Positions 52,417 through 61,594 of a DNA stretch of 64,000 nucleotides are shown piece by piece. The notes beneath the pieces were generated by a model. That model was not told the origin of the DNA. It saw nothing but the letters and a program-made list of their open reading frames with translations, and did not search any database. Numbering within the stretch: the first letter of the stretch is position 1; each line of letters starts with the position of its first letter. The position numbers were made by a program, and so were the translations under genes. Source of the stretch: Pseudomonas sp. P7548 (lineage in GTDB: Bacteria; Pseudomonadota; Gammaproteobacteria; Pseudomonadales; Pseudomonadaceae); contig NZ_JACARO010000086.1 of the NCBI RefSeq assembly GCF_013386585.1, positions 1 through 64,000 on the forward strand, given 5' to 3'.

Positions 52417-53193
52417 ATGAACTTCAATTGGGATGTGTTCTGGCAGTACCTGCTGCAGCCCAGCGGGGTATACCTCACCGGGCTCTGGCTGACGTGCCTG
52501 ATCGCGGTGTCGGCGATGCTGCTGGGCTGCGTGCTGGGCTTGGCGGCGGCGCTGTTGCGCCTGTCGAAGAACCCGCTGCTGCACCTGCCGGTACGCTTTT
52601 ATGTGTGGTTGATGCGCGGTACGCCACTGCTGGTGCAAATCGTGTTCCTGTACACGGCGTTGGCGGCGGGCGGGATTTTCCGCTTCGAGGACATCGAACT
52701 GTTCGGCCTGGTCGTGCCGGGCAATATCCAGGCGGCCATCATCGCCCTGGGCCTCAACGAAGGCGCGTACATGGCCGAAATCATCCGCGCCGGCATCGGT
52801 GCCGTGGACAAAGGCCAGTACGAAGCCGGGCGTTCCCTGGGCATGGGCTTTGCCAAGTTGATGCGCCGTATCGTGCTGCCCCAGGCGTTCCGCGTGATCG
52901 TGCCGCCCCTGGGCAACGAGTTCAACGTGATGCTCAAGAACACCACCCTGGTCAGCGTGATCGGCGTGCAGGAGTTGCTGCTCAGCACCCAGATGGTCAC
53001 CTCGGCGACGTTCCGCGTGTTCGAGTTGTACCTGGTGGTCGCGATCTATTTCTTGATGCTCACCACGCTCTGGGGCTTCTTCCAGCGTTGGCTGGAGGCG
53101 CGTTTCGGCCAGTCCGACCGGCCTTCCGCACCGCCTCCCGCGTCCAGCCGCATGTTCGGGCGCAGCACCTTGAAACTGCTGAGAGGACGCTGA
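52417..53193 (+). CDS. Polar amino-acid ABC transporter permease
   Basis: The 258-residue membrane protein is of the HisMQ/GlnP type, with about five membrane helices and the EAA loop EAGRSLGMGFAKLMRRIVLPQA near residue 150 that contacts the ATPase. ATG 52417 lies 12 bases after the preceding stop. With a single permease gene it should form a homodimer. Confidence 0.9.
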   Translation: MNFNWDVFWQYLLQPSGVYLTGLWLTCLIAVSAMLLGCVLGLAAALLRLSKNPLLHLPVRFYVWLMRGTPLLVQIVFLYTALAAGGIFRFEDIELFGLVVPGNIQAAIIALGLNEGAYMAEIIRAGIGAVDKGQYEAGRSLGMGFAKLMRRIVLPQAFRVIVPPLGNEFNVMLKNTTLVSVIGVQELLLSTQMVTSATFRVFELYLVVAIYFLMLTTLWGFFQRWLEARFGQSDRPSAPPPASSRMFGRSTLKLLRGR

Positions 53194-53195
53194 CC

Positions 53196-53975
53196 ATGGC
53201 GCACCAAAGTGAAGAACTGATCATCGAGGCCCTCGACCTGCACAAGTCGTTTGGCGACCTGCAGATTCTCAAGGGTATCTCCTTGCAAGTGCGACGTGGC
53301 GAAGTGGTGGTGCTGATCGGCGCCTCCGGTTCGGGCAAGACCACTTTCATTCGCTGCATCAACCTGCTCGAAGACATCCAGGGCGGGCGCATCCGCGTCA
53401 ACGGCCGCGCCATGGGCTATCGCGAGCGCAGCGACGGCAGCCTGGTGCGCGATTCGGAGCGCAACATCGCCCGTCAGCGCCGTGACATCGGCATGGTGTT
53501 CCAACGTTTCAACCTGTTCCCCCACATGACGGCGCTGGAAAACATCATCGAAGCACCGATTCACGTGCTCGGCACGCCACGCGCCGAAGCCTTGGAACAG
53601 GCCCGTGGCTTGCTGGCGCGGGTGGGCCTGGCGGACAAGGCCAGCCATTACCCGTCGATGCTCTCCGGCGGCCAGCAGCAGCGGGTGGCGATTGCCCGTG
53701 CCTTGGCGATGAAACCCCAGGCCATGCTGTTCGATGAACCCACCAGCGCCCTCGACCCGGAAACCGTCGGCGAGGTGCTGCACGTGATGAAGGAGCTGGC
53801 CGAGGAGGGCATGACCATGGTGGTCGTCACCCACGAAATGGGCTTTGCCCGTGAAGTGGCCGACCGCGTGGTGGTGCTCGACCAGGGCGAGTTCATCGAA
53901 CAAGGGCCGCCGGAACAGATCTTCAGCCGCCCCCGCCATCCCCGTACCCGGGCCTTTCTCAGCCGCGTGCTGTGA
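53196..53975 (+). CDS. Polar amino-acid ABC transporter ATPase
   Basis: The 259-residue protein has Walker A GASGSGKTT near residue 46, signature LSGGQQQRVAIARAL near 156, Walker B AMLFDEPTSALDP and the His switch VVTHEMGFA, typical of GlnQ/HisP ATPases. GAGGAC precedes ATG 53196, three bases after the permease stop. It powers uptake for the binding proteins on both sides. Confidence 0.92.
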   Translation: MAHQSEELIIEALDLHKSFGDLQILKGISLQVRRGEVVVLIGASGSGKTTFIRCINLLEDIQGGRIRVNGRAMGYRERSDGSLVRDSERNIARQRRDIGMVFQRFNLFPHMTALENIIEAPIHVLGTPRAEALEQARGLLARVGLADKASHYPSMLSGGQQQRVAIARALAMKPQAMLFDEPTSALDPETVGEVLHVMKELAEEGMTMVVVTHEMGFAREVADRVVVLDQGEFIEQGPPEQIFSRPRHPRTRAFLSRVL

Positions 53976-53995
53976 CCCTCATAAGGAACTGTGCC

Positions 53996-55087
53996 ATGCG
54001 TTTATCGAGTGTGTTAGCGGCGCTGTGCTGCGCCGTCGCTGTGCCCATGGGCCAGGCTGCCGACTCGGTGGTCAAGGTCTACAACTGGTCCGACTACATC
54101 GGCCCCGATACCTTGAAGAACTTCGAGCAAGACAGCGGCATCAAGGTGCAATACGACATTTTCGACACCAACGAAATGCTCGAAGCCAAGCTGCTCTCCG
54201 GTCACTCGGGCTATGACGTGGTGGTGCCGTCCAGCCAGTTCCTGTCCAAGCAGATCCGCGCCGGCGCCTACCAGCCGCTGCAACGTAACTTGCTGGATAA
54301 CTGGAAGCACCTCGACCCACGCCTGATGCAACGCCTGGAAGCCGCCGACCCCGGCAACCGCTACGCCGTGCCGTACATGTGGGGCACCGTGGGCATCGGC
54401 TACAACGCAGAGAAAGTGCGTGCCGTGCTGGGCAAGGATGCGGTGCTGGATTCGTGGTCGATGGTCTTCGAGCCGGCCAACCTGGCCAAGCTCAAAAGCT
54501 GCGGCGTGGCCTTCCTCGATGCGCCGGTGAAGATCATCCCCCAGGTCATGCTCTACCTCGGCCTGGACCCCAACAGCACCCGGCCCGATGACTACAAGCA
54601 GGCCTCGACCCGGCTGATGGCGCTGCGCCCGTCGGTGACCTACTTCAACTCCTCGAAATACACCGCCGACCTGGCCAACGGTGACATCTGCGTGGCGGTG
54701 GGTTATTCCGGCGACGTGATGCAGGCCCAGAGCCGCGCCAAGGAAGCCGGTAAAAATATCGACATCCGCTACCTGATCCCCAAAGAGGGCGTGAACCTGT
54801 GGTTCGACATGCTCGCCATTCCCAAGGACGCCGCCAACCCCGCCAACGCCCACGCCTTGATCAACTACCTGTTGCGCCCCGAGGTGATCGCGCCCGTCAG
54901 CGACTACGTGGGCTACGCCAACCCGAACAAAGACGCCACGCCCCTGATGGACCCCAAAGTCAGTGGCAACCCGGGCATCTACCCCGGTGATGATGTGATC
55001 AACCACACCTTTGTCTCCGCCGACCTGCCGGAAAACATCCAGCGCTTGATGACCCGGGAATGGAACCGCATCAAGTCCGGCCAATGA
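53996..55087 (+). CDS. Polyamine-type (PotF/SpuD-like) periplasmic binding protein
   Basis: The 363-residue protein has a signal peptide ending GQA|ADSV (about residue 22), then VVKVYNWSDYIGPDTLKNFE and YDVVVPSSQFL, hallmarks of putrescine/spermidine receptors. The start at 53996 has AAGGAA at good spacing. A PotF-like receptor normally pairs with PotGHI, but only a GlnPQ-type permease and ATPase are present, so either it shares them or it uses a distant transporter. It leads into the gamma-glutamyltransferase gene. Confidence 0.87.
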   Translation: MRLSSVLAALCCAVAVPMGQAADSVVKVYNWSDYIGPDTLKNFEQDSGIKVQYDIFDTNEMLEAKLLSGHSGYDVVVPSSQFLSKQIRAGAYQPLQRNLLDNWKHLDPRLMQRLEAADPGNRYAVPYMWGTVGIGYNAEKVRAVLGKDAVLDSWSMVFEPANLAKLKSCGVAFLDAPVKIIPQVMLYLGLDPNSTRPDDYKQASTRLMALRPSVTYFNSSKYTADLANGDICVAVGYSGDVMQAQSRAKEAGKNIDIRYLIPKEGVNLWFDMLAIPKDAANPANAHALINYLLRPEVIAPVSDYVGYANPNKDATPLMDPKVSGNPGIYPGDDVINHTFVSADLPENIQRLMTREWNRIKSGQ

Positions 55088-55104
55088 ATCGAAGAGTCCC
55101 TGCC

Positions 55105-56715
55105 ATGTTGAAATTTTCTGCTCACGAGTATCCCTATCCATCGCAACGCCAGAGCGTGTTCGCCAGGCGCGGCATGGTCGCGGCTTCCCAACCTTTGGCC
55201 GCCCAGGCCGGTATCGAGATCATGCAACGGGGCGGCAACGCCATTGATGCGGCCATCGCCACGGCGGCCGCGTTGACCGTGGTGGAGCCCACCGGCTGCG
55301 GTTTGGGCGGCGATGCGTTTGCCTTGGTCTGGTGTAAAGGCCAACTGCACGGCTTGAATGGCAACGGCCACGCGCCGGCCGCCTTGAGCATCGAGGCGGT
55401 GAAAGCGGCGGGGCACGACCAGATGCCGCTGTATGGCTGGACGCCCGTCACGGTGCCGGGCTGCCCATCGGCCTGGGCCGAGCTGTCCGAGCGCTTCGGC
55501 CAGTTGCCGTTTGCCGAGTTGCTGCAACCGGCCATCCGCCTGGCGCGTGACGGTTTCCCGCTGTCGCCGGTGATCGCCCAGCTGTGGCAGGCCGCGCTGG
55601 ATGAGTTCAGCCCCCATCGCGACCCGGTACTGGACGCCTGGTTCGACACCTTCCTGATGGACGGCCGTGCGCCCCGCGCCGGGGAGATATTCCGCAACCC
55701 GGCCCAGGCTCGCACCCTCGAAGAACTCGCCGCCACCCGTTGCGAAAGCCTGTATCGCGGCGCCCTGGCCGAACGCCTGGACGCCCATTCGCGTGCCAGC
55801 GGTGGCTACCTGCGGGCCAGCGACCTCAAGGACTACCGCGCCCAGTGGGTGGACCCGATCCACATCAATTACCGGGGCGTGGACGTGTGGGAAATCCCCC
55901 CGAGCGGCCAAGGCCTGGTGGCGTTGATGGCGCTGAAGATCCTCGAAGGGTTCAGCTTCGATCACCGCGACAGCCAGCAGACCTGGCACCGTCAGTTGGA
56001 GGCCATGAAGCTCGCCTACAGCGATGGCCTGCATTACATCACCGACCCGCTGCACATGCGCGTGGCCGTGGCGGATTTGCTCAGCGATGCTTACAGCAGC
56101 CGGCGCCGCGCCCAGATCGACGAGCAAGCCCAGCCGCCCAAACCTGGCGATCCCCATGCCAGCGGCACGGTGTACCTGGCCACGGCCGACGCCGAGGGCA
56201 ACATGGTTTCGTTCATCCAGAGCAACTACCACGGCTTTGGCTCCGGCGTGGTGCTGCCTGACAGCGGCATTGCCCTGCAAAACCGCGGGCAGGAATTCAG
56301 CCTCGACCCGGCCCATGCCAACTGCCTGGCGCCGGGCAAGAAAACCTTCCACACCATCATCCCCGGCTTCCTCACCAAAGACGGCCAGGCCCTCGGTCCG
56401 TTTGGCGTGATGGGCGGCTACATGCAGCCCCAGGGGCATGTGCAGATGGTGATGAACCTGGTGGACTTCGGCCTCAACCCCCAAGCGGCTCTGGATGCAC
56501 CGCGCTGGCAATGGCTGGGCGACATGAAGGTCGGCATTGAACAGGGCGCCTCCCGCGACCTGGCCAACGCCCTGGCGCGGCGCGGCCACAAGGTGCAGAT
56601 CGACAGTGACCTCACCGACTATGGGCGAGGGCAGATCATCCTGCGCGACCCGGTCAGCGGCGTGCTGTGCGGCGGCACCGAGCCCCGCACAGATTCCCAC
56701 ATCGCGGTGTGGTAA
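55105..56715 (+). CDS. Gamma-glutamyltransferase family enzyme
   Basis: The 536-residue Ntn-hydrolase precursor has the family start VAASQPLAAQAGIEIMQRGG and GGNAIDAAIA, and the autocleavage/nucleophile region PHASGTVYLATAD near residues 350-362, where a Thr becomes the N-terminus of the small subunit. No signal peptide is evident, so it is probably cytoplasmic, unlike the periplasmic Ggt of enterobacteria. An in-frame ATG at 55084 overlaps the previous stop and is a weaker candidate start. It may cleave gamma-glutamyl compounds imported by the adjacent transporter. Confidence 0.87.
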   Translation: MLKFSAHEYPYPSQRQSVFARRGMVAASQPLAAQAGIEIMQRGGNAIDAAIATAAALTVVEPTGCGLGGDAFALVWCKGQLHGLNGNGHAPAALSIEAVKAAGHDQMPLYGWTPVTVPGCPSAWAELSERFGQLPFAELLQPAIRLARDGFPLSPVIAQLWQAALDEFSPHRDPVLDAWFDTFLMDGRAPRAGEIFRNPAQARTLEELAATRCESLYRGALAERLDAHSRASGGYLRASDLKDYRAQWVDPIHINYRGVDVWEIPPSGQGLVALMALKILEGFSFDHRDSQQTWHRQLEAMKLAYSDGLHYITDPLHMRVAVADLLSDAYSSRRRAQIDEQAQPPKPGDPHASGTVYLATADAEGNMVSFIQSNYHGFGSGVVLPDSGIALQNRGQEFSLDPAHANCLAPGKKTFHTIIPGFLTKDGQALGPFGVMGGYMQPQGHVQMVMNLVDFGLNPQAALDAPRWQWLGDMKVGIEQGASRDLANALARRGHKVQIDSDLTDYGRGQIILRDPVSGVLCGGTEPRTDSHIAVW

Positions 56716-56755
56716 CCCGGCTTCAACCTTTGCGCTGCGGTCTACCCTGACACAC

Positions 56756-56830
56756 CGCGGCGCGGGGCAAGCCCGCCCATCTCCAACCTCACCCACATCC
56801 CTGTAGTGAGCGGGCTCGCCCCGCGCCGCG
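56756..56830. repeat. REP-like inverted repeat
   Basis: CGCGGCGCGGGGCAAGCCCGC (56756-56776, first 13 bases pair strongly) and its near complement (56810-56830) form a long hairpin with a loop of about 33 bases. A third related half-copy, GCGGCGCGTGGCAAGCCCGC, lies near 56865-56884. The roughly 335-base gap between the transferase and the receptor gene contains these and no gene. Confidence 0.75.
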
Positions 56831-57051
56831 TTCTACCCGACACCCTATCCTTACCTGACATACTGCGGCGCGTGGCAAGCCCGCTCACTACAGGTTTTGG
56901 GTGGTTCATAGATTTCGGGGTGGCGTATAGAGGCTCGGGGGGCCACCCAGATTTCGGAGGAGGCGTTGATAAAATAATTGAACAAGCCTGTCCCTTTTTT
57001 TGCCGTCACCGGTCATTCCAGGTAAGTGAACAAAATCGAGAGCTTCCTCCA

Positions 57052-59442
57052 ATGCCCGTTGTCCGTCCCTTGCTCAAGTTGAGCCTGCTGCTGAGCCTCA
57101 GCGCCAGCCCGTTCTTCGCCGCCGTCAGCTATGCCGAAGACACCACCACCCGCCGCAGCTACCAGGTGCCGGCCGGCAGCCTGAGTGCGGCGCTCACCCG
57201 TTTTGCCGGTTTGGCGGGGGTCAACCTGTCGGTAGACCCTGCATTGGTCAGCGGGCGCACCAGCGGCGGGCTGTCGGGCGAGTTCGGTGTGGAGGAGGGC
57301 TTTGCCCGCTTGCTGCAAGGCTCTGGCCTGCAACTGCAGCCGATGGGTGAACAGGCCTACATGCTGGTGCCGATACCGGACGGCAGTACGTTGGAACTGG
57401 CGCCGACTGCGATCCTCGGCACCACCGGCCTGTACGACGGCGACACCTACGCCGGCGGCCAGGTGGCGCGCCGCACTGCGCAGGGCATGCTCGGTACGCG
57501 GGACTTCATGGAGACCCCGTTCAGCATCACCACCTACACCGCCGAGGCGGTGAAGAACCAGCAGGCCCGCACCCTGGGCGACCTGATCGCCGCCGACCCG
57601 TCGGTGCGCGCCACCAACCCGGCCGGTGGGCGTTACGAGCAGTTCACCATTCGCGGCTTCAGCCTGTTCAACAGTGACGTGGCCTACAACGGTCTCTACG
57701 GCGTGCTGCCCACCTACACCATCGACATGGAAATGGCTGACCGTGTCGACATCCTCAAAGGCCCCAGCCAGTTGATCAACGGCATCTCGCCACGGGGCAG
57801 CGTGGGCGGCGGGATCAACGTGGTGCCCAAGCGTGCCACCGACAAAGACATCAACTCGTTCACCGGCACCTGGGCCTCCGAAAGCCAGGCGGGTGGGGCG
57901 GTGGACGTGGGCCGGCGCTTTGGTGAAGACAATAAGTTCGGTATTCGCTTCAACGGCGTGAAACAGGCTGGCGACACCGACTGGGACCACCAGAGCGTCG
58001 ATCGCGAAATGGCCGTATTGGGCCTGGATTTCCGTGGCGAGCGCCTGCGCCTTTCCACCGATATCGGTCACACCGAACGCAACACCGACGCCCCCCAGGA
58101 GCGTGTCCAGGTCGCGGCTGCCGCTCCGGTGCCCAGCGCCAACGACGTGCGCCGCAACTATGCGCAAGCCTGGAGCAAGGCGCGCACCAAGGACACCTTT
58201 GGTACGTTCAACGCTGAATATGATGTGAGCGATGACGTGATGCTGTACGGCGGTGTCGGCTTACGCAAAAGCAACCACGACTTCCTGCGCCATGCGGTCT
58301 CCGTCACCAATGCGGCCGGTGATTTCAGCGTGCTGCCGCGCGACTTCACCCGTGATGAAAACGTACGCACCTACACGGCTGGCGTGCGTAACTGGTTCCA
58401 CACCGGGCCGGTCAGCCACGAGGTCAACCTGGCCGCCAGCTACTTCGACATGGACTTCACCAACGGTGGTGCACGTTATGCCGCCGCGCCGAGCAACCTC
58501 TACAACCCCGTGCAAACCCCGACACCGTCCATGGCGACGCGTCAGGACGCCAAGGTCTACACCGAGAACAAATTCAGTGGCGTGGCCTTGTCCGACACCC
58601 TGGGCTTTTTCGATGACCGTCTGCTGTTGACCCTTGGTGCCCGCTGGCAGCGGGTCAAGGTGGATGACTGGAGCGATGGCATCAAGGGCGACACCGCCTA
58701 CGACGAAGAAAAAGTCTCGCCGTCGGGCGGGCTGCTGTTCAAGGCCACCGATAAACTGTCGCTGTACGCCAACTACATGGAAGGCTTGAGCCAGGGCAAG
58801 ATCGCGCCGTCCACCTCGATCAACGAAGACCAGATCTTCCCGCCGTTTATCAGCCGCCAAGTGGAAGTGGGCGCCAAGTACGACGCCGGCGCCTTCGCCG
58901 TGACCGCCGCCGTGTTCCGCATCAAGCAGCCGGCCTATGAAACCAACGCCACCTCGCGGGTGTTTGGCCCGAATGGCAAGCGCCAGAACACCGGGGCGGA
59001 ACTGAGCGTGTTCGGCGAGCCGCTCAAGGGCGTGCGCTTGCTCGGCGGTGTGATGTACATCGACAGTAAACTCAAGGACACCACCAACGGCACCTGGGAC
59101 GACAATCGCGCCCCGGCCACGCCCAAATACAACGTCAACCTCGGCGCGGAGTGGGATGTACCGGGCCTGCAAGGCCTGACCCTGACCAGCCGTGGCATCT
59201 ACTCCAGTTCGCAATACCTGGACCAGTCCAACGTCAAGGAAATCGACGCCTGGAACCGCCTCGACGTGGGGGCGCGCTACGCCTTCAAAGTCGACGACAA
59301 ACACGTGACCCTGCGCGCGAACGTGGAGAACGTCGCCGATAAACGCTACTGGAGTTCGGCCGGTGCCTCGGATGACAGCGAACCGGGGCTCACCTTGTCC
59401 ACCCCGCGCACCTACCTGCTTTCCGCCACGGTCGACTTCTAA
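57052..59442 (+). CDS. TonB-dependent siderophore receptor with STN domain
   Basis: The 796-residue outer-membrane protein has a signal peptide (about residues 1-29, ending VSYA|ED), an STN signalling domain (about 35-105, YQVPAGSLSAALTRFAGLAG), a plug domain with QFTIRGF and GVLPTYTIDMEMADRVDILKGP, and a 22-strand barrel ending in VDF with a terminal aromatic. It imports a ferric siderophore. STN domains talk to anti-sigma factors, but no sigma/anti-sigma pair is adjacent. ATG 57052 starts the signal peptide, although the ribosome binding site is weak. Confidence 0.92.
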   Translation: MPVVRPLLKLSLLLSLSASPFFAAVSYAEDTTTRRSYQVPAGSLSAALTRFAGLAGVNLSVDPALVSGRTSGGLSGEFGVEEGFARLLQGSGLQLQPMGEQAYMLVPIPDGSTLELAPTAILGTTGLYDGDTYAGGQVARRTAQGMLGTRDFMETPFSITTYTAEAVKNQQARTLGDLIAADPSVRATNPAGGRYEQFTIRGFSLFNSDVAYNGLYGVLPTYTIDMEMADRVDILKGPSQLINGISPRGSVGGGINVVPKRATDKDINSFTGTWASESQAGGAVDVGRRFGEDNKFGIRFNGVKQAGDTDWDHQSVDREMAVLGLDFRGERLRLSTDIGHTERNTDAPQERVQVAAAAPVPSANDVRRNYAQAWSKARTKDTFGTFNAEYDVSDDVMLYGGVGLRKSNHDFLRHAVSVTNAAGDFSVLPRDFTRDENVRTYTAGVRNWFHTGPVSHEVNLAASYFDMDFTNGGARYAAAPSNLYNPVQTPTPSMATRQDAKVYTENKFSGVALSDTLGFFDDRLLLTLGARWQRVKVDDWSDGIKGDTAYDEEKVSPSGGLLFKATDKLSLYANYMEGLSQGKIAPSTSINEDQIFPPFISRQVEVGAKYDAGAFAVTAAVFRIKQPAYETNATSRVFGPNGKRQNTGAELSVFGEPLKGVRLLGGVMYIDSKLKDTTNGTWDDNRAPATPKYNVNLGAEWDVPGLQGLTLTSRGIYSSSQYLDQSNVKEIDAWNRLDVGARYAFKVDDKHVTLRANVENVADKRYWSSAGASDDSEPGLTLSTPRTYLLSATVDF

Positions 59443-59455
59443 CCGCAGGACAAAA

Positions 59456-59545
59456 TGTGGGAGCGGGCTTGCTCGCGAAGGCGGTAGTTCAGACAACTCT
59501 TTGTGTGACTGACACACTGCTTTCGCGAGCAAGCCCGCTCCCACA
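59456..59545. repeat. Pseudomonas REP hairpin
   Basis: A 24-base arm beginning TGTGGGAGCGGGCTTGCTCG (59456-59479) and its exact complement (59522-59545) enclose a 42-base loop. This is the standard REP doublet of fluorescent pseudomonads and may also stabilise the receptor message. Confidence 0.92.
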
Positions 59546-59577
59546 GTTGATCGATGGTGCCAAGGTGAATTTCATGA

Positions 59578-59596
59578 CTTTAATGAGAATGTTTTT
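59578..59596. promoter_or_regulatory. Candidate Fur box before the ferric ABC transporter
   Basis: TTTAATGAGAATGTTTTTT can be read as degenerate GATAAT-type hexamers and lies about 86 bases before the binding-protein gene. The match is partial, so Fur control is suggested mainly by the iron-uptake genes that follow. Confidence 0.35.
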
Positions 59597-59681
59597 TGAT
59601 TGCGCCGCCACGATATGGAATAGTACCCGCCGTTTTCCCCGGCCCGTCTAGCCGGGGTGTTTTAACGCCGAGGTACTTGCC

Positions 59682-60602
59682 ATGCGACTGTTGCGCTCCA
59701 TTCCGACCCTTGCCGCCTGCCTCCTGGCGTTGTCTTCCAGCGTACTCAGCGCTGCCCCCATCGACCTCAATGACGGCCAGCACACCGTGCATCTGCCCGA
59801 TGCTCCCAAGCGTGTGGTGGTGCTGGAGTTCTCCTTTCTCGACAGCCTCGCCGCCGTTGACGTGACTCCGGTAGGCGCCGCCGATGATGGCGATGCCAAC
59901 CGGGTGCTGCCCCGTGTGCGCCAGGCCATCGGCCAATGGAAGTCCGTGGGCTTGCGCTCGCAACCGAGCATCGAGGAAATCGCCCGGCTCAAGCCTGACC
60001 TGATCGTCGCCGACCTCAACCGCCACCAGGCGTTGTACAGCGACCTGTCGAGCATCGCGCCCACCCTGTTGCTGCCGTCACGCGGGGAAGATTACGAGGG
60101 CAGCCTCAAGTCCGCCGAGCTGATCGGCAAGGCCCTGGGCAGGAGCCCGCAGATGGAAGCGCGAATCCAGCAGAACCGTGCAAACCTCAAGGCCATCGCC
60201 CAGCAGATTCCCGCCGGCGCCAGCGTGTTGTTCGGCGTTGCCCGTGAAGACAGCTTCTCCGTGCACGGCCCGGACTCCTACGCCGGCAGCGTGCTGCAAG
60301 CCATCGGCCTGAACGTGCCGTCGGTCCGTGCCAACGCCGCGCCCACCGAGTTTGTCAGCCTGGAACAACTGCTTGCACTGGACCCGGGCTGGCTGCTGGT
60401 CGGCCATTACCGCCGTCCCAGCATCGTTGATACCTGGAGCAAACAGCCGTTGTGGCAAGTGCTCGGCGCGGTTCGCAACAAGCACGTAGCCGAAGTGGAC
60501 GGCGACAGCTGGGCGCGCAACCGTGGTGTGCTGGCCTCGGAGCAGATCGCTGAAGATGCGCTGGCGATTCTCAAGGGCGGCAACGCCGTACTGAGCCAAT
60601 AG
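59682..60602 (+). CDS. Ferric-siderophore ABC binding protein, FecB-like
   Basis: The 306-residue periplasmic protein has a signal peptide ending VLSA|APID (about residue 24) and the SBP_bac_8 fold pattern: PKRVVVLEFSFLDSLAAV, EEIARLKPDLIVAD and the C-terminal WARNRGVLASEQIAED. It resembles FecB, the ferric-dicitrate receptor, and should pass iron chelate from the TonB receptor to the inner-membrane permease. Ligand is inferred. Confidence 0.9.
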   Translation: MRLLRSIPTLAACLLALSSSVLSAAPIDLNDGQHTVHLPDAPKRVVVLEFSFLDSLAAVDVTPVGAADDGDANRVLPRVRQAIGQWKSVGLRSQPSIEEIARLKPDLIVADLNRHQALYSDLSSIAPTLLLPSRGEDYEGSLKSAELIGKALGRSPQMEARIQQNRANLKAIAQQIPAGASVLFGVAREDSFSVHGPDSYAGSVLQAIGLNVPSVRANAAPTEFVSLEQLLALDPGWLLVGHYRRPSIVDTWSKQPLWQVLGAVRNKHVAEVDGDSWARNRGVLASEQIAEDALAILKGGNAVLSQ

Positions 60603-60604
60603 CC

Positions 60605-61594
60605 GTGCAGCGCAGTCTCGCCGCCCTCGGCATTGGGCTGCTGGGGGCCCTGTTGTTCTGGTACTCGCTGTACAGCTGGTCGCCGTTCGTGATCACCCCG
60701 GCAGATGCCTGGAATGGCCTGGTGCACCAGGGCAGCGTGGGCGGCAACATGGCCTACATCGTTGCGCAGCTGCGGGTGCCGCGCGCGGTGTGCGCGGCGT
60801 TGGTCGGCGCCTGCCTGGGCCTAGCTGGCGCGCTGATGCAGGGCATTACCCGCAACCGCCTGGCCTCGCCATCGTTGTTTGGCGTGACGGCCGGCGCGGC
60901 GCTCGGCTTGGCGTTGTTTTCCACCGGGTTGGTGGCGCTGCCGTTTGCCGGTGGCGCGTTGTTGATGACCTGCGTAGGCGGTGCGCTGGCCTGGATCACT
61001 GTGTTCAGCCTGGGCGGTGCCTGGTCGCCGGCCACGGCGCAAGGGCGGCTGGTATTGGCCGGCGTCGCCGTCGCCGCCTTGTGTGCGGCATTGACCCGCC
61101 TCACGGTGATCCTGGTCGAAGCCCAGGCGCAAAGCGTGCTCAACTGGCTGGCCGGTTCTCTCGCCAATGTGGGCGCCGCACAGGTGCAATTGCTCTGGCC
61201 GTGCACCCTGATCGGCGGCCTGTGGGCGCTGTGGTGCGCGCCGCGCTTGAACCTGATCAACCTCGGCGAAGACGCCGCCCGCTCCCTGGGCGTCGGCATC
61301 ACCAGCCTGCGCCTGCAGGTGTTTGTCGCCAGCCTGTTGCTGGTGGGCGCGAGTGTCTGCGCGGTGGGGCCTATCGGCTTTGTCGGGTTGATTGCGCCGA
61401 ACATCCTTCGCCAGTTCCTGGGCAACGACTACCGCTGGCTGATCCCCCTGAGTGCCGCCTTGGGCGCGGTGATCGTACTGGGCGCCGACCTGCTCAGCCG
61501 CGCGGTGGCGTTCCCGGTGGAGACCCCGGCCGGCGTGGTCACTGCGTTGATCGGTGCACCGTTCTTCCTGTTTCTTGCCAGGCGCGCCCTATGA
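60605..61594 (+). CDS. Ferric ABC transporter permease, FecC-like (GTG start)
   Basis: The 329-residue FecCD-family permease has about ten membrane helices and the conserved GLAGALMQGITRNRLASP near residue 76 and GPIGFVGLIAPNILR near 257. The start is GTG 60605, two bases after the binding-protein stop. It pairs with the next gene as a heterodimeric channel. Confidence 0.9.
   Translation: MQRSLAALGIGLLGALLFWYSLYSWSPFVITPADAWNGLVHQGSVGGNMAYIVAQLRVPRAVCAALVGACLGLAGALMQGITRNRLASPSLFGVTAGAALGLALFSTGLVALPFAGGALLMTCVGGALAWITVFSLGGAWSPATAQGRLVLAGVAVAALCAALTRLTVILVEAQAQSVLNWLAGSLANVGAAQVQLLWPCTLIGGLWALWCAPRLNLINLGEDAARSLGVGITSLRLQVFVASLLLVGASVCAVGPIGFVGLIAPNILRQFLGNDYRWLIPLSAALGAVIVLGADLLSRAVAFPVETPAGVVTALIGAPFFLFLARRAL

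Noticed and set aside
52380..53195. Upstream extension of the ABC ATPase frame through the permease gene
   Set aside because: The translation is low-complexity Arg/Pro/Ala-rich shadow sequence. The ATPase begins at ATG 53196 with its own ribosome binding site.
56880..57051. Search for a Fur box upstream of the siderophore receptor
   Set aside because: AT-rich bases near 56967 do not align acceptably with the consensus hexamers.
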